The notes under the pieces were generated by a model. It was not told the origin of the DNA. It saw only the letters and a program-made list of their open reading frames with translations, and ran no database searches. Below, in pieces: positions 18,849-27,713 of a stretch of DNA of 64,000 nucleotides. A program made the position numbers and the translations under genes. Position 1 is the stretch's first letter. Each line of letters opens with the position of its first letter. The DNA is from Lysobacter gummosus (lineage in GTDB: Bacteria > Pseudomonadota > Gammaproteobacteria > Xanthomonadales > Xanthomonadaceae). Where the stretch lies: NCBI RefSeq assembly GCF_001442805.1, contig NZ_CP011131.1, positions 4,340,001 through 4,404,000 of the forward strand, read 5' to 3'.

Positions 18849-19807
18849 CACCAACTCCCCGAGGCGCCGCCGCCTCCGCTGGAACCGCCGCCGCCCGACC
18901 AGCCGCCACCGCCGCCTCCACCACCGCCGCTCCAGCCGCCGCCGCTGTAGCCGCCCCAACCGCCGCCGCCGACGAACTGCCCGCCGCCGCCGCCGAACAT
19001 GCCGAAGAGCAGGCCGATCAACCCGGCCAGGCCGATCGCCCACCACGCCAGCGACAGCAGCCAGGCCACGCCGGCCACGAGCACGCCGCTGATCAGCCCC
19101 CGCACCAGTCCCGGCAGGCGGCCGAGCAGGCCGCGCAGGAAGCCCGCGCCGAACAGGCCGATGAACACCGCCAGCATCCAGTTGCCCTCGCCCGGTGCAT
19201 CGCCATCGGATTGGTCGGCCAGCGGCGGCGGCAAGGGTTCGCCGTCGATCAGCTGGGTCAGCATCGCGCTGGCCTCGCTCAACCCGCCGGCGTAATCGCC
19301 GGTGCGGAATCGAGGGGTGATGTATTCCTGGATGATGCGTCCGGCCTGGGCGTCGGTGATCGCGCCTTCCAGGCCGTAGCCCACTTCGATGCGCACGCGG
19401 CGATCGTCCTTGGCGACCACCAGCAGCACGCCGTCGGAAATGCCCTTGCGCCCCAGCTTGAATTGCTCGAACGCGCGCACCGCGTAGCTGTCGATGTCTT
19501 CCGGCTGGGTGCTTGCGACCATCAGGATCTGCAACTGCGCGCCCTTGCGTTGCTGCAAGGCGCGCGCCTGCGCATCGAGCTGAGCGCGCGCGGCGGCATC
19601 GAGCGTGCCGGTGGTGTCCACCACCGGCGAATCCATCGCGGGAATCTTCGCGTCGGTCAGCGCACCGGCGGCGGCGGCCGGTGCCGGGGCCTCCGGCGGC
19701 GACTGCAAGGCCTGCGCGCCGTTCTGCGCCGAGGCCGGCAACAGCGGCAACGCCGCCAGCAACACGGCCGCGACCATACCGGTCAGCCGGCCTCGCAGGC
19801 GTCGCAT
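18848..19807 (-). CDS. TPM-domain membrane protein, YgcG-like, with Gly-rich tail
   Basis: Secreted or membrane TPM-domain protein of the YgcG type. From the start at 19807 it has a signal peptide (MRRLRGRLTGMVAAVLLAAL, cut after PASA); a start 11 codons earlier is possible. The TPM domain spans about residues 60-185 (VVDTTGTLD, QLQILMVASTQ, SDGVLLVVAKDDRRVRIEVGYGLEG), followed by two membrane segments (about 215-265) and a C-terminal tail of about 55 residues that is almost only Gly, Ser and Trp, ending in GASGSW. Such GGGG(W/Y)SGGG tails are typical of the family. It lies 43 bases downstream of lemA. Confidence 0.9.
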   Translation of the reverse strand: MRRLRGRLTGMVAAVLLAALPLLPASAQNGAQALQSPPEAPAPAAAAGALTDAKIPAMDSPVVDTTGTLDAAARAQLDAQARALQQRKGAQLQILMVASTQPEDIDSYAVRAFEQFKLGRKGISDGVLLVVAKDDRRVRIEVGYGLEGAITDAQAGRIIQEYITPRFRTGDYAGGLSEASAMLTQLIDGEPLPPPLADQSDGDAPGEGNWMLAVFIGLFGAGFLRGLLGRLPGLVRGLISGVLVAGVAWLLSLAWWAIGLAGLIGLLFGMFGGGGGQFVGGGGWGGYSGGGWSGGGGGGGGGWSGGGGSSGGGGASGSW

Positions 19808-19850
19808 CGCCGCACCTGTCAGTGCCGGGATCGCCGGCATCGCGGCGCGA

Positions 19851-20474
19851 TCAGCCCTTGCCCGGCGCCGGCGGATTGGTCGCCGGCGCAGGCTGCGCGG
19901 GCTGGCCGAAATCGACCTTCGGCGCTTCCTGTATCTGCGCCGCGTTTTCCACGGTGAAATTCGGCTTGACCGCGTAACCGAACATCTTCGCGGTGAGGTT
20001 GGTCGGGAACTGGCGCAGGTAGGTGTTGTAGTCCTGCACCGCGGCGATGTAGCGCTGGCGCTCGACCGTGATCCGGTTTTCGGTGCCTTCCAGCTGCGTC
20101 TGCAGGCTCAGGAAGCTCTGGTCGGCCTTGAGCTGGGGATAGTTTTCGCTGACCACCAGCAGGCGCCCGATCGCGCCGCGCAACTCGCCCTGGGCCTGTT
20201 CGAACTGCTGCAGCGAGGCCGGATCGTTGGCGTTGACGTTGATGCTGCCGACCTTGGCGCGCGCCTCGGTCACCTGAGTCAGCACCTGCTGCTCGTGGCT
20301 GGCGTAACCCCTGACCGTCGCGACCAGGTTCGGCACCAGGTCGGCGCGGCGCTTGTAGACGTTGAGCACCTGCGACCAAGCCGCGGTCACCGCCTCGTCT
20401 TTCTGCTGGATGGTGTTGTAGCCGCAGCCGCTGAGCAGCGCGGTCAAGGCAAGCACGATCAAGGCACGAAACAT
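19851..20474 (-). CDS. lemA: LemA family lipoprotein
   Basis: A 207-residue LemA-family protein: an N-terminal signal with lipobox LLSGC (cysteine at residue 17), then the conserved YNTIQQKDEAVTAAWSQVLN segment, YKRRADLVPNLV, the VTEARAKV helix, RITVERQRYIAAVQDYN and the FPTNLTAKMFGY motif near the end. The fold is a long helical bundle. The last 25 residues are Pro/Ala-rich. LemA is encoded next to TPM-domain proteins in very many genomes, as here, which suggests a joint envelope function, but none is proven. Confidence 0.94.
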   Translation of the reverse strand: MFRALIVLALTALLSGCGYNTIQQKDEAVTAAWSQVLNVYKRRADLVPNLVATVRGYASHEQQVLTQVTEARAKVGSINVNANDPASLQQFEQAQGELRGAIGRLLVVSENYPQLKADQSFLSLQTQLEGTENRITVERQRYIAAVQDYNTYLRQFPTNLTAKMFGYAVKPNFTVENAAQIQEAPKVDFGQPAQPAPATNPPAPGKG

Positions 20475-20663
20475 GGCGCGGCTCTCCAACAGGATGGACG
20501 GCCGCATTGCAGCACCGGATGCGCGGGGGCGCAATGGACGGCGTGTGATGACGCGAAGGACGTGGCCCACCGAAGCTCACCGTGGCGTCGGCGGCTGCCG
20601 GCGCGCTCACACCAGCCCCTGAATTTTTTGAGAGCGCCTGCAGCTTTTGTGGAAGGGTTTTGG

Positions 20664-20766
20664 ATTTTGCGGGAGGGGCTTCAGCCCCGATGCTTTTCAT
20701 TGCGCTGCCGGAATCCTGCGGCGATCCGAGCCAAAAGCATCGGGGCTGAAGCCCCTCCTGCAAAAA
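20664..20766. repeat. REP-like inverted repeat, GGGGCT subtype, copy 4
   Basis: Arms ttttgcgggaggggcttcag... (20664) and the complement ending at 20766, with a spacer that includes gcggcgatccgagcc. A third, decayed arm (cttttgtggaagggttttgg, 20644-20663) precedes it, as if an earlier copy had been partly replaced. It lies in the 347-base gap between lemA and terC; bases 20475-20640 hold no gene. Confidence 0.88.
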
Positions 20767-20769
20767 CAA

Positions 20770-20797
20770 AAAGGCCGGCGATCGCTCGCCGGCCTTT
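20770..20797 (-). terminator. Rho-independent terminator of terC
   Basis: On the minus strand, 25 bases after the terC stop, a perfect 12-base stem (AAAGGCCGGCGA / TCGCCGGCCTTT with a 4-base loop) is followed by tttttgtttttg. This is a textbook intrinsic terminator for leftward transcription and sits directly beside the REP-like copy 4. Confidence 0.9.
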
Positions 20798-20821
20798 CGC
20801 GCGCCGATGCCGCCGCGCCGC

Positions 20822-21574
20822 TTACTCGGACGTCAGCCGCTGCGTCGCGCGCTTCTTCGCCCACAGGTTCAGGCACTCCACCAGCGCGGAGAAACCCATC
20901 GCGCCGTACAGATAGCCCTTGGGAATGTGGAACTCCAGGCCGTCGGCGATCAGGTACAGGCCGACCATGACGATGAACGCCAGCGCCAGCATCTTGATGG
21001 TCGGGTTGTTGTCGATGAAATGGCCCAGCGGCTTGGACGCCAGCAGCATCACGCCGACCGCGAGCATGATCGCGGCGACCATCACCGGAATGTGGTTGGC
21101 CATGCCGACCGCGGCGATCACCGAGTCCAGCGAGAACACGATGTCGATCACCGCGATCTGGGCGATGACCATCATGAACGACGCCGCCGGCTTGGTGTGG
21201 ATGTCCTCGGATTCTTCCTCGCCGACGATCAGGTCCTTGATCTCCATCGAGCCCTTCACCAGCAAGAACGCGCCGCCGACGATCAGGATCAGGTCGCGCA
21301 CCGAGATGCCCTGGCCGAACACGGTGAACAAGTCGCTGGTCAGGCGCGCGAGCAGGGCCAGCGTCAGCAGCAGCGCGATACGGCTGATGCACGCCACCGC
21401 GATACCGAACTTGCGCGCTTTCTCGCGTTGATCGAACGGCAGCTTGCTGACCGCGATCGAGATGAAGACCAGGTTGTCGATACCCAGCACGATTTCGATC
21501 GCGCTCAGGGTAATCAGGGTGATCCAGGCTTGCGGATCGGTCAGCAGTGCAATCACGTCCATCACGTACGGCAT
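20822..21574 (-). CDS. TerC family integral membrane protein
   Basis: A 250-residue polytopic protein of the TerC family, which has members that export metal ions (manganese) or take part in tellurium resistance. Seven or so membrane helices are visible; the two conserved acidic motifs of the family are EIVLGIDNLVFISI (about residues 27-40) and DIVFSLDSVIAAVGM (about 144-158), with a cytoplasmic acidic loop (GEEESEDIHTKP) between. A start at residue 5 (21562) is possible and would be better spaced from the GAGG upstream. No manganese (yybP-ykoY) riboswitch motif was recognised in the leader. Confidence 0.93.
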   Translation of the reverse strand: MPYVMDVIALLTDPQAWITLITLSAIEIVLGIDNLVFISIAVSKLPFDQREKARKFGIAVACISRIALLLTLALLARLTSDLFTVFGQGISVRDLILIVGGAFLLVKGSMEIKDLIVGEEESEDIHTKPAASFMMVIAQIAVIDIVFSLDSVIAAVGMANHIPVMVAAIMLAVGVMLLASKPLGHFIDNNPTIKMLALAFIVMVGLYLIADGLEFHIPKGYLYGAMGFSALVECLNLWAKKRATQRLTSE

Positions 21575-21596
21575 ACCTCAAGGTGTCGATGTTCAA

Positions 21597-21617
21597 GCCC
21601 GCGGACGCTCCGCGGGC
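21597..21617. other. Perfect GC hairpin between dgkA and terC
   Basis: GCCCGCGG-ACGCT-CCGCGGGC forms an 8-base-pair stem with a 5-base loop, 79 bases after the dgkA stop and 23 bases before the terC start on the minus strand. It has no T tract. It may slow or end dgkA transcription or lie in the terC leader. Confidence 0.4.
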
Positions 21618-21695
21618 GGGACCCGCCGGGACGGCGGCCCAAATGCAACGGTGCGCGTCGATCCTTCGATGCGCGATGCGGCCTAAGCGCTGCGC

Positions 21696-22091
21696 TCAGG
21701 CCGTCAGGTGGTGCCACAGGCGCGGGCCGAGGATCGAGGCCCACACCAGCAGCACGTTCATCAGCAGCACGAACACCGCCGCCGAGCCCATGTCCTTGGC
21801 GCGGCCGGCCAGCTCGTGGAATTCCGGGCCATAGCGTTCGATCACCGCCTCGACCGCGGAATTGAGCAGTTCGATGCTCAGCACCAGCAGGATCGAGCCG
21901 ATCAACAGCGAGCGCTCGACCCCGGTTTGCCCGAAATACCAGCCGACCGGGGCCAGGACCAGGAACAGATAGACCTCCAGGCGGAACGAGGACTCGTGCA
22001 GCCAGGCCGCACGCAGGCCCTGGAAGGACCAGGTCGCCGCCTTGAGGATGCGGCCCGGGCCGCGCGGCAGGTGGCCGTATTCGTCAGCCAT
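21696..22091 (-). CDS. dgkA: Diacylglycerol kinase DgkA
   Basis: Small inner-membrane kinase that phosphorylates diacylglycerol released during envelope synthesis, returning it to phospholipid synthesis. The 131-residue protein has the DgkA motifs ATWSFQGLRAAWLHESSFRLE, the three membrane helices and the signature ELLNSAVEAVIERYG with the catalytic glutamates and asparagine, then AKDMGSAAV. The start at 22091 (MADEYGHLP) fits family length; an in-frame ATG 13 codons upstream would add a Pro/Arg-rich leader. Confidence 0.96.
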   Translation of the reverse strand: MADEYGHLPRGPGRILKAATWSFQGLRAAWLHESSFRLEVYLFLVLAPVGWYFGQTGVERSLLIGSILLVLSIELLNSAVEAVIERYGPEFHELAGRAKDMGSAAVFVLLMNVLLVWASILGPRLWHHLTA

Positions 22092-22473
22092 GCCGGCGGC
22101 GCTCCGTTTGGGTGGTGGATGCCGCATCAAGGCGGCGATAACGCACGGACGGGGACGGCGCGAAGGTCGGCATTGAGATGCTTTCTCGGTCGTATGGGCC
22201 GGAACCGGCCGGGCGGACGCGGCTGGCGGCCGCTACAAGCCGGGGATTTTGCCATAAGCCCGGCAGCGGCGCCCCGGCGTGGGCGCCAGGCGGCGGGTTG
22301 TAGGGGCCTTCGACCGGGCCCGGGCGGCGGCGAGAGCCGCGGCTTGTGCGATCGCAGCGGGCCTGCGACCACACCTGTCGAGGCCGCTGCGGCCGGCCCG
22401 CACCCGCTTCGCGGCACAGGCGGCCGCGACGCGGCGGAGGGCTTCGGTGGTTTTCCTCGCCAGCGCCGCTTGG
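22092..22473. other. 382-base intergenic stretch without a recognised gene
   Basis: Very GC-rich sequence between dgkA and the TraB-like gene. Reading frames on both strands are only the expected long GC-rich spurious ones, with no start signal or family motif. Around 22298-22380 there is a degraded stretch (ttgtaggggccttcgaccgg, then gagccgcggcttgtgcgatc) that recalls the TGTAGGAGC...GCGAGCCGCGAC type of extragenic repeat common in this bacterial family, but it is too worn to be sure. Confidence 0.4.
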
Positions 22474-23676
22474 TTACCGCGGCTTCGGAACAGCGTTGCC
22501 GGCTTCCCGGTCCCAATAGCCCTGCAGCTGCTCGCGTTGACGCGGACTGAGCCCGGCGGCGCAAGCATCGACAAGCTCGTTCGCGCGCTTTACTTCGCCG
22601 GCCGCGAGCAGCTCTCGCGCCGCTTCCAGCAACGCGCGCTGGCGCACGCTCAGATTGCCGAACGGATCGAAGTAGGAATCCACCCGCGTGGCGTCCTTCA
22701 CCCCGTTCCAGGAAAACTTCGCGTCCCCGGCCGATGCCGCGACGGCTTGGTATCGCTCGACGGCTTCGGCGCGGCCGATGCGCTTTTTCAGCAGGTCGAG
22801 GCGGGTCCGGAACAGGCGCGCTTCCGGGGTGGAACCGGCTGCCTCCAATCCCTCTACCGCGGCGCGGACGAATTCGTAATCGATCGCACCGGTCGATGCC
22901 TGCGCGCCGAGCAGATTGAAACTGGCGATCGCCGCGCGGTACTCGCGCCGATCATGCGCTTCGATCTCTTGCGTGCTCGGCCGTCCGAGCGACGAGGGTT
23001 GCACTACGCGAATGTTCGCGTCGTCCTGCAGGATCGCTTCGATATCGAGTTTGTGGAACTCGCCCACGACCACCACCACCGTGCCGCCGGGATGGGCGCG
23101 GGCGGCGGCGGCGATGCGCTGGGCCTGGAGGTAGGTGCGATACAGATACAGCCGGCGCGGCAGATCGTTCTTGGTCCGAGCCGCAGGCGTGGACGCCCAT
23201 TGGGTGACGCGCGCGAGGTTCTTCGGATCGTCGGCGTGGAACAAATCCCGCTGCAGGCTCTGCGGAGCGAAGCTCATGAACTGCTGGAAGCCCTTGAGCG
23301 GACGCAGTTGCGGCAGCGCGCCCAGGTCCATGCCGAACCCCAGCTTCTGGTCTTCCGCCGGCGGCTCCCAATCGAACGGACACAGCTCGATGCGATGGCG
23401 CCGCGCGAACGGCACCACCACGTCCTGGACCTCGTAGGTGAACTCATAGAAATCGCCGCGGGCGAACGCTTCCGGCGCGCGCTCGATGCAGATCGCATCG
23501 GGCTTGGCGCGATCCAGGAATGCGTCCAGCAGTGCCGGCTGGTCGTTGCGCGAGACCAACTGCGCGGCGTGATCCACGCCCAGGATCATCACCGTCGTCG
23601 GCTTCGGATCGGAACCCTCGGCCTTCGCGCTGCCGGCGCAGATCAACAGCAACACACTCAGCCACAGCGTCTTCAT
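22474..23676 (-). CDS. Secreted TraB/DUF5694-like protein
   Basis: A 400-residue protein starting at 23676 with a signal peptide (MKTLWLSVLLLICAGSAKAEG). The part that follows looks like the TraB/ChaN/Tiki-type fold found in DUF5694 proteins: a first strand with the GVDH motif (MILGVDHAAQLV), then AFLDRAKPDAICIERAPE with its conserved glutamate, and later VVVVVGEFHKLDIEA, a Glu-x-His motif that may complete a metal site. The C-terminal 130 residues are helical. Members of this fold include metal-dependent proteases, but activity here is inference. It is a single gene, ending 383 bases upstream of dgkA, with 106 bases between it and the efflux operon. Confidence 0.65.
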   Translation of the reverse strand: MKTLWLSVLLLICAGSAKAEGSDPKPTTVMILGVDHAAQLVSRNDQPALLDAFLDRAKPDAICIERAPEAFARGDFYEFTYEVQDVVVPFARRHRIELCPFDWEPPAEDQKLGFGMDLGALPQLRPLKGFQQFMSFAPQSLQRDLFHADDPKNLARVTQWASTPAARTKNDLPRRLYLYRTYLQAQRIAAAARAHPGGTVVVVVGEFHKLDIEAILQDDANIRVVQPSSLGRPSTQEIEAHDRREYRAAIASFNLLGAQASTGAIDYEFVRAAVEGLEAAGSTPEARLFRTRLDLLKKRIGRAEAVERYQAVAASAGDAKFSWNGVKDATRVDSYFDPFGNLSVRQRALLEAARELLAAGEVKRANELVDACAAGLSPRQREQLQGYWDREAGNAVPKPR

Positions 23677-23782
23677 TCGCGCTCCGCACCACGGGGTGCG
23701 CAAACGATGCCACGGCCTGCCCGGCGGCAACCGTGCCTCAAGTCGTAGTCGACCGCCGCCAGCGCGCAGCGCCCGCGGCGCC

Positions 23783-25021
23783 TCACTGCTGCCGCAACGC
23801 TTCGATCGGGTCCAGTTGCGAGGCCTTGCGCGCCGGGTAATAGCCGAAGAACAAGCCGGTGGCGATGGAGAACCCGGCGGCCAATCCGACCACCTGCCCG
23901 TTCAAGGCGACGGGCAGCGCGCCGAACTTGCTCACCAGCAAGGTGCCGACCACGCCGATGGCGATGCCGATCGCGCCGCCGATCAGCGAAATCAGCATCG
24001 CCTCGGCCAGGAACTGCCGCTGGATATCGCGCGGTCCCGCGCCCACCGCCATGCGCAGGCCGATCTCGCGGATGCGCTCGGTCACCGACACCAGCATGAT
24101 GTTCATGATGCCGATGCCGCCGACGATCAGCGAAATCGTCGCCACCGCGCCCAGCAACAGCGACATCAGCCGCGTCGTCTGCGTGCGCGTGGCCACCACT
24201 TCGGCGATGTTGCGCACGCTGAAATCGTCGTCGCTGCCGGGCTGGATCTTGTGCCGCTGGCGCAGCAGACCTTCGATCTGCTCCTGCGCATACGACACGT
24301 CCTCGGCGCGGCCGACGCCGACCGCGATCTGCATCACCGCGCCATTGGGCAGACCCATCGCGCCGAGCAGGCGGCGGCGCCCGGTTTCCAGCGGCACCAG
24401 CACGATGTCGTCCTGGTCCTGGCCGAAACCGCCCTGGCCCTTCGGCTTGAGCGTGCCGATCACGGTGAACGGCACGCGCCCCAGGCGAATGGTCTGGCCG
24501 ATCGCGTCTTCGTCGCCGAACAATTCGCGGCGCACGCTTTCGCCCAGGATCACCGACTTGGCGCCGCTGCCGTAATCGCGCGTCTCGAAATTCGCGCCCG
24601 AGGCGATGACCCAGCCGTTGATATCGAAGAAATCCGCCTGCACGCCCTGCCACTGCGTGGACCAGTTGTTTTCCGCGTACACCGCCTGGGTGCCGCCGCG
24701 CAGGGACGCGGCGACGTATTGCACTTCCGGCACTTCGTTGCGGATCGCGTCGCCGTCGCCCTCGGTCAGGGTGAAGAAACTCGACGAACTCAGGCGCACG
24801 CCGCCGGTGCCGCGTCCGCCGCCGCCGGAACTGATGTCCAGCCGGTTAGAACCCAGGCCCGAAACCAGCTTGTCGATTTCCGCCTGCGTGCCCTGCCCGA
24901 CCGAAACCATCACGATCACCGCGGCGATGCCGATGATCACGCCCAGCGAGGTCAGCCCGCTGCGCAGCCAATTGCCGCGCAAAGCGAATACGGCGGTGCG
25001 CAGCACTTCCATGAAGTTCAT
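23783..25021 (-). CDS. MacB-type ABC transporter permease
   Basis: Membrane subunit of a MacAB-like tripartite exporter for antibiotics, peptides or lipids. The 412-residue protein starts with a first membrane helix (LTSLGVIIGIAAVIVMVSVG), a large periplasmic domain (about residues 45-275) and three C-terminal helices including GGIGIMNIMLVSVTERIREI and LGLRMAVGA, the FtsX/MacB signature, and ends with the ARKASQLDPIEALR motif typical of MacB. Unlike E. coli MacB it has no fused ATPase; that is the separate gene upstream, whose stop overlaps its start (ATGA). A Gly/Arg-rich loop follows the LDISS sequence. Confidence 0.94.
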   Translation of the reverse strand: MNFMEVLRTAVFALRGNWLRSGLTSLGVIIGIAAVIVMVSVGQGTQAEIDKLVSGLGSNRLDISSGGGGRGTGGVRLSSSSFFTLTEGDGDAIRNEVPEVQYVAASLRGGTQAVYAENNWSTQWQGVQADFFDINGWVIASGANFETRDYGSGAKSVILGESVRRELFGDEDAIGQTIRLGRVPFTVIGTLKPKGQGGFGQDQDDIVLVPLETGRRRLLGAMGLPNGAVMQIAVGVGRAEDVSYAQEQIEGLLRQRHKIQPGSDDDFSVRNIAEVVATRTQTTRLMSLLLGAVATISLIVGGIGIMNIMLVSVTERIREIGLRMAVGAGPRDIQRQFLAEAMLISLIGGAIGIAIGVVGTLLVSKFGALPVALNGQVVGLAAGFSIATGLFFGYYPARKASQLDPIEALRQQ

Positions 25022-25740
25022 GCCGTCGCCTCCTGCACGTGCAACTCGCCGTCGCGCATCACGAAGATGCGGTCGGCATGCGCGGCCACGTCCGGATCGT
25101 GGGTGATCAGCACCACGGTGTGATCCTCGGCCTGCAGGCGCTTGAACAACGCCAGGATTTCCTCGCCGGTGCGCGTGTCGAGCGCGCCGGTGGGTTCGTC
25201 GGCGAGGATGATCGGCGGGCGGTTGATCAAGGCGCGCGCGATCGCCACGCGCTGCTGCTGGCCGCCGGACAATTCGCTGGGCCGGTGATTGGCGCGCGGC
25301 CCCAGCCCTACTGCTTCCAGCGCCGCATGCGCGCGCTGGATGCGCTCCTCGCGCTTGATGTTGGCGTAGCCCATCGGCATCGCCACGTTCTCCAGCGCGT
25401 TCATGCGCGGCAGCAGGTTGAAGCCCTGGAACACGAAACCGATCTTGTCGCGGCGCAGGATCGCGCGCTCTTCCTTGTCCAGGGTAGCCACGTCGATGCC
25501 GTCGCACAGATACACGCCGCTGCTCGGCGTGTCCAGGCAGCCGATCAGGTTCATCAGCGTGGACTTGCCCGAGCCCGACGGCCCCATGATCGCGACGAAC
25601 TCGCCGCGCGCGATCGACATCTCCACGCCGTGCAGCGCGATCACCTCGGCCTCGCTGCCGGGCGAATAGACCTTGCCCAGCGCGCGGGTCTCGATCACCG
25701 CGGGAGTGCCGGCGCTGTCGCGGCTGACGGCGGAACTCAT
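25018..25740 (-). CDS. MacB/LolD-type ABC transporter ATPase
   Basis: Cytoplasmic ATPase of the same exporter, 240 residues. Walker [10 protein letters not shown] (about residues 54-62), Q-loop [10 protein letters not shown], signature [15 protein letters not shown], Walker [13 protein letters not shown] and the H-loop [12 protein letters not shown] are all present. It is flanked by stop/start overlaps (ATGA) with the adaptor upstream and the permease downstream, so adaptor, ATPase and permease are made in fixed proportions. Confidence 0.96.
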   Translation of the reverse strand: MSSAVSRDSAGTPAVIETRALGKVYSPGSEAEVIALHGVEMSIARGEFVAIMGPSGSGKSTLMNLIGCLDTPSSGVYLCDGIDVATLDKEERAILRRDKIGFVFQGFNLLPRMNALENVAMPMGYANIKREERIQRAHAALEAVGLGPRANHRPSELSGGQQQRVAIARALINRPPIILADEPTGALDTRTGEEILALFKRLQAEDHTVVLITHDPDVAAHADRIFVMRDGELHVQEATA

Positions 25741-27323
25741 TTCGCGCCGCGCCCGCTGCCGACGATGATGTCGTCGCCTTCCTTCACGTTGCCCGAGACT
25801 TCGGTCCAGCTGCCGTCGCTGACGCCGACGCGCACCACCACCGCCTGCGGCTCGCCCTTGACCAGCTTGTACAGCGGCGCCCGGCGCGCGCTGACCAGGG
25901 CGGCGATTTCGTTGTCCCACAGCTTGCGCTGATCGTCGTTGAGGGTGGCGCGGAAGGCGCCGAACTGTTGCTTGAAACGTTCCTGCATGCGCTGGCGCGC
26001 CGCGCCGGAAACCGCGCCGCCGGCGCGATTGCCGCTGCGGTTGTTGCCGCCGCCACCGCCGCCCGGGCCGCGTCCGCCGCCCATGATGATGGTCGGCGGG
26101 CCGCCGCCCGCAGGCCCGCCGGCGGTGCTGGCCGGCGCGGCCGTGCGCGAGGCCATGCGCTGCTTCATCTGCTCCAGCGCGGCATCGAACAGCGCGCGCT
26201 GACTGGCATCGAGCTTGAGCTTGTCGGCCACGGCCGGCAGATCGTTGCCCAGGCCGCCGCGCGCCGCGCCGCCGCCGCCCGGCGCGCCCACCGCGGCCGC
26301 GTCGTCGTCCGAGGGCTTGTAGCGCAGCGCCGCGTTGCCGACGCGCAGCACGTTATCGCGATGGCTGACTTCGATCTCGGCGTTCGCGGTCATGCCCGGC
26401 AACAGCACACCGTCGGCGTTATCGACCGAGACCACCACCGGATAGGTGATGACGTTGCTGGTGTTGGTCGCCGACAGCCGCACCTGCTGGACCGCGCCGC
26501 GGAACTTGCGATCGGGAAAGGAATCGACGCTGAAGTTGACGCTCTGGCCGGGTTTGACCTGGCCGATGTCGGCTTCGTCGATGGCCAGCACGATCTCCAT
26601 CTTCGACAGGTCTTCGGCGATCTGGAACAGCACCGGCGATTGCAGGCTCGCGGCCACGGTCTGGCCGGGCTCGACGGTGCGGGTCAGCACCACGCCATCG
26701 ACCGGCGCGCGGATCACCGTGCGCTGCAGGTTCAGGCGCGAGGTCTGGGTCGAGGCGATCTGCTGGTTGATCTGCGCCTGCGCGCCGGCCAACTGCGCGC
26801 GCGCCTGATCGCGCGCGGCACGGGCCAGGTCGGCGTCGCTGCGGGCCACCAGCTGGTTCTTCGCCAGTTCGCTTTTGCGCTGAAAATCCAGCTCGGCGTT
26901 GTGCAGCGTCGCCTGCGCGGTGGCGAGGCTGGCGCGGGCATTGTTGACCTGGGCGGTGCCCTGCGCGATCTGCGCCTCATAGGTGCTCGGATCGATCCGC
27001 GCGATCACCTGGCCCTTGGTCACGCGATCGTTGAAGTCGGCCAGCACCTCGGTGACCTGCCCGGAAATCTGGCTGCCGACATCGACCGTCGAAATCGCCG
27101 ACAAGGCGCCGGTGGCCGAGATCGCCACGCGGATGTCGCCGCGCTCGACCTTGGCCGTGCGATACGCGCCGGCCGCTTCTTCGGCGTTGCGCTTGCTGTA
27201 GTAGTGCCAGCCGATGCCGGCCGCGGCCAGCACCACCACGGCGATCGCCGCGCGCTTGAGCCACGGGGACTTGCGCGGGCGCAGGGACTTGTGGGTGGCG
27301 GTGGACGGCTTGGCTGCGCTCAT
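25737..27323 (-). CDS. MacA-type periplasmic adaptor with a large Gly-rich/helical insertion
   Basis: Periplasmic adaptor (HlyD/RND-MFP family) linking the inner-membrane pump to an outer-membrane channel. Domains in order: N-terminal membrane anchor (residues 24-42), first barrel/lipoyl half (TGALSAISTVDVGSQISGQV), a coiled-coil hairpin (about 112-200), second lipoyl half (VIRAPVDGVVLTRTVEPGQTV), beta-barrel (to about 330), and the final membrane-proximal strand set (AVVVRVGVSDGSWTEVSG). Between residues about 338 and 485 it carries an insertion: a Gly/Asn/Pro-rich low-complexity segment between two helical pieces (LDASQRALFDAALEQMKQRM and LNDDQRKLWDNEIAALVSAR) that look like the LTxxQ helices of Spy/CpxP proteins. 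At 528 residues it is much longer than MacA (about 370). Confidence 0.93.
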   Translation of the reverse strand: MSAAKPSTATHKSLRPRKSPWLKRAAIAVVVLAAAGIGWHYYSKRNAEEAAGAYRTAKVERGDIRVAISATGALSAISTVDVGSQISGQVTEVLADFNDRVTKGQVIARIDPSTYEAQIAQGTAQVNNARASLATAQATLHNAELDFQRKSELAKNQLVARSDADLARAARDQARAQLAGAQAQINQQIASTQTSRLNLQRTVIRAPVDGVVLTRTVEPGQTVAASLQSPVLFQIAEDLSKMEIVLAIDEADIGQVKPGQSVNFSVDSFPDRKFRGAVQQVRLSATNTSNVITYPVVVSVDNADGVLLPGMTANAEIEVSHRDNVLRVGNAALRYKPSDDDAAAVGAPGGGGAARGGLGNDLPAVADKLKLDASQRALFDAALEQMKQRMASRTAAPASTAGGPAGGGPPTIIMGGGRGPGGGGGGNNRSGNRAGGAVSGAARQRMQERFKQQFGAFRATLNDDQRKLWDNEIAALVSARRAPLYKLVKGEPQAVVVRVGVSDGSWTEVSGNVKEGDDIIVGSGRGAK

Positions 27324-27579
27324 GGGACTCGGACGGTGGGCTATGCAGGCGCGAACGCGCGTGGCTGAACAGGGTTGACAGGATTTGCCGACGGGTTGGC
27401 CGCATGTGGCCGCAGCGGTTCAGTTTCGCCTGCGCCCCCGGTTTGCGGCCATCGATCGCGGGTTGGAGGCAAGCATCCGGACGCGACCGATCTTGCACAC
27501 AGATGCGGTGGGGCGGGAAAGCGTCGCGAACCGTCTGGCGACGCTTTCAGCGCCACGCCGAACTTCCAAGGGTTCATGG

Positions 27580-27682
27580 CTTTTGTGGGAGGGGCTTTCA
27601 GCCCCGATGCTCCCGATCCGATGCGGAAGCGTTCCGGCGATCTGAACGAAAAGCATCGGGGCTGAAACCCCTCCCACAAAGA
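27580..27682. repeat. REP-like inverted repeat, GGGGCT subtype, copy 5
   Basis: Arms ttttgtgggaggggctttca (from 27580) and ...catcggggctgaaacccctcccacaaa (to 27680), around a spacer with gcgatctgaacg. The arms differ by compensated changes (CTTTCAG / CTGAAAC). It sits in the 390-base gap between the efflux operon and the histidine kinase; 27324-27579 hold no recognisable gene or site. Confidence 0.88.
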
Positions 27683-27713
27683 CTTCGCTGCCTGTCGGCA
27701 GTCGTCCGGCGAA

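Noticed and set aside
21575..21695. Possible manganese (yybP-ykoY) riboswitch before terC
   Set aside because: The conserved sequence blocks of that riboswitch were not found; only a simple GC hairpin is present.
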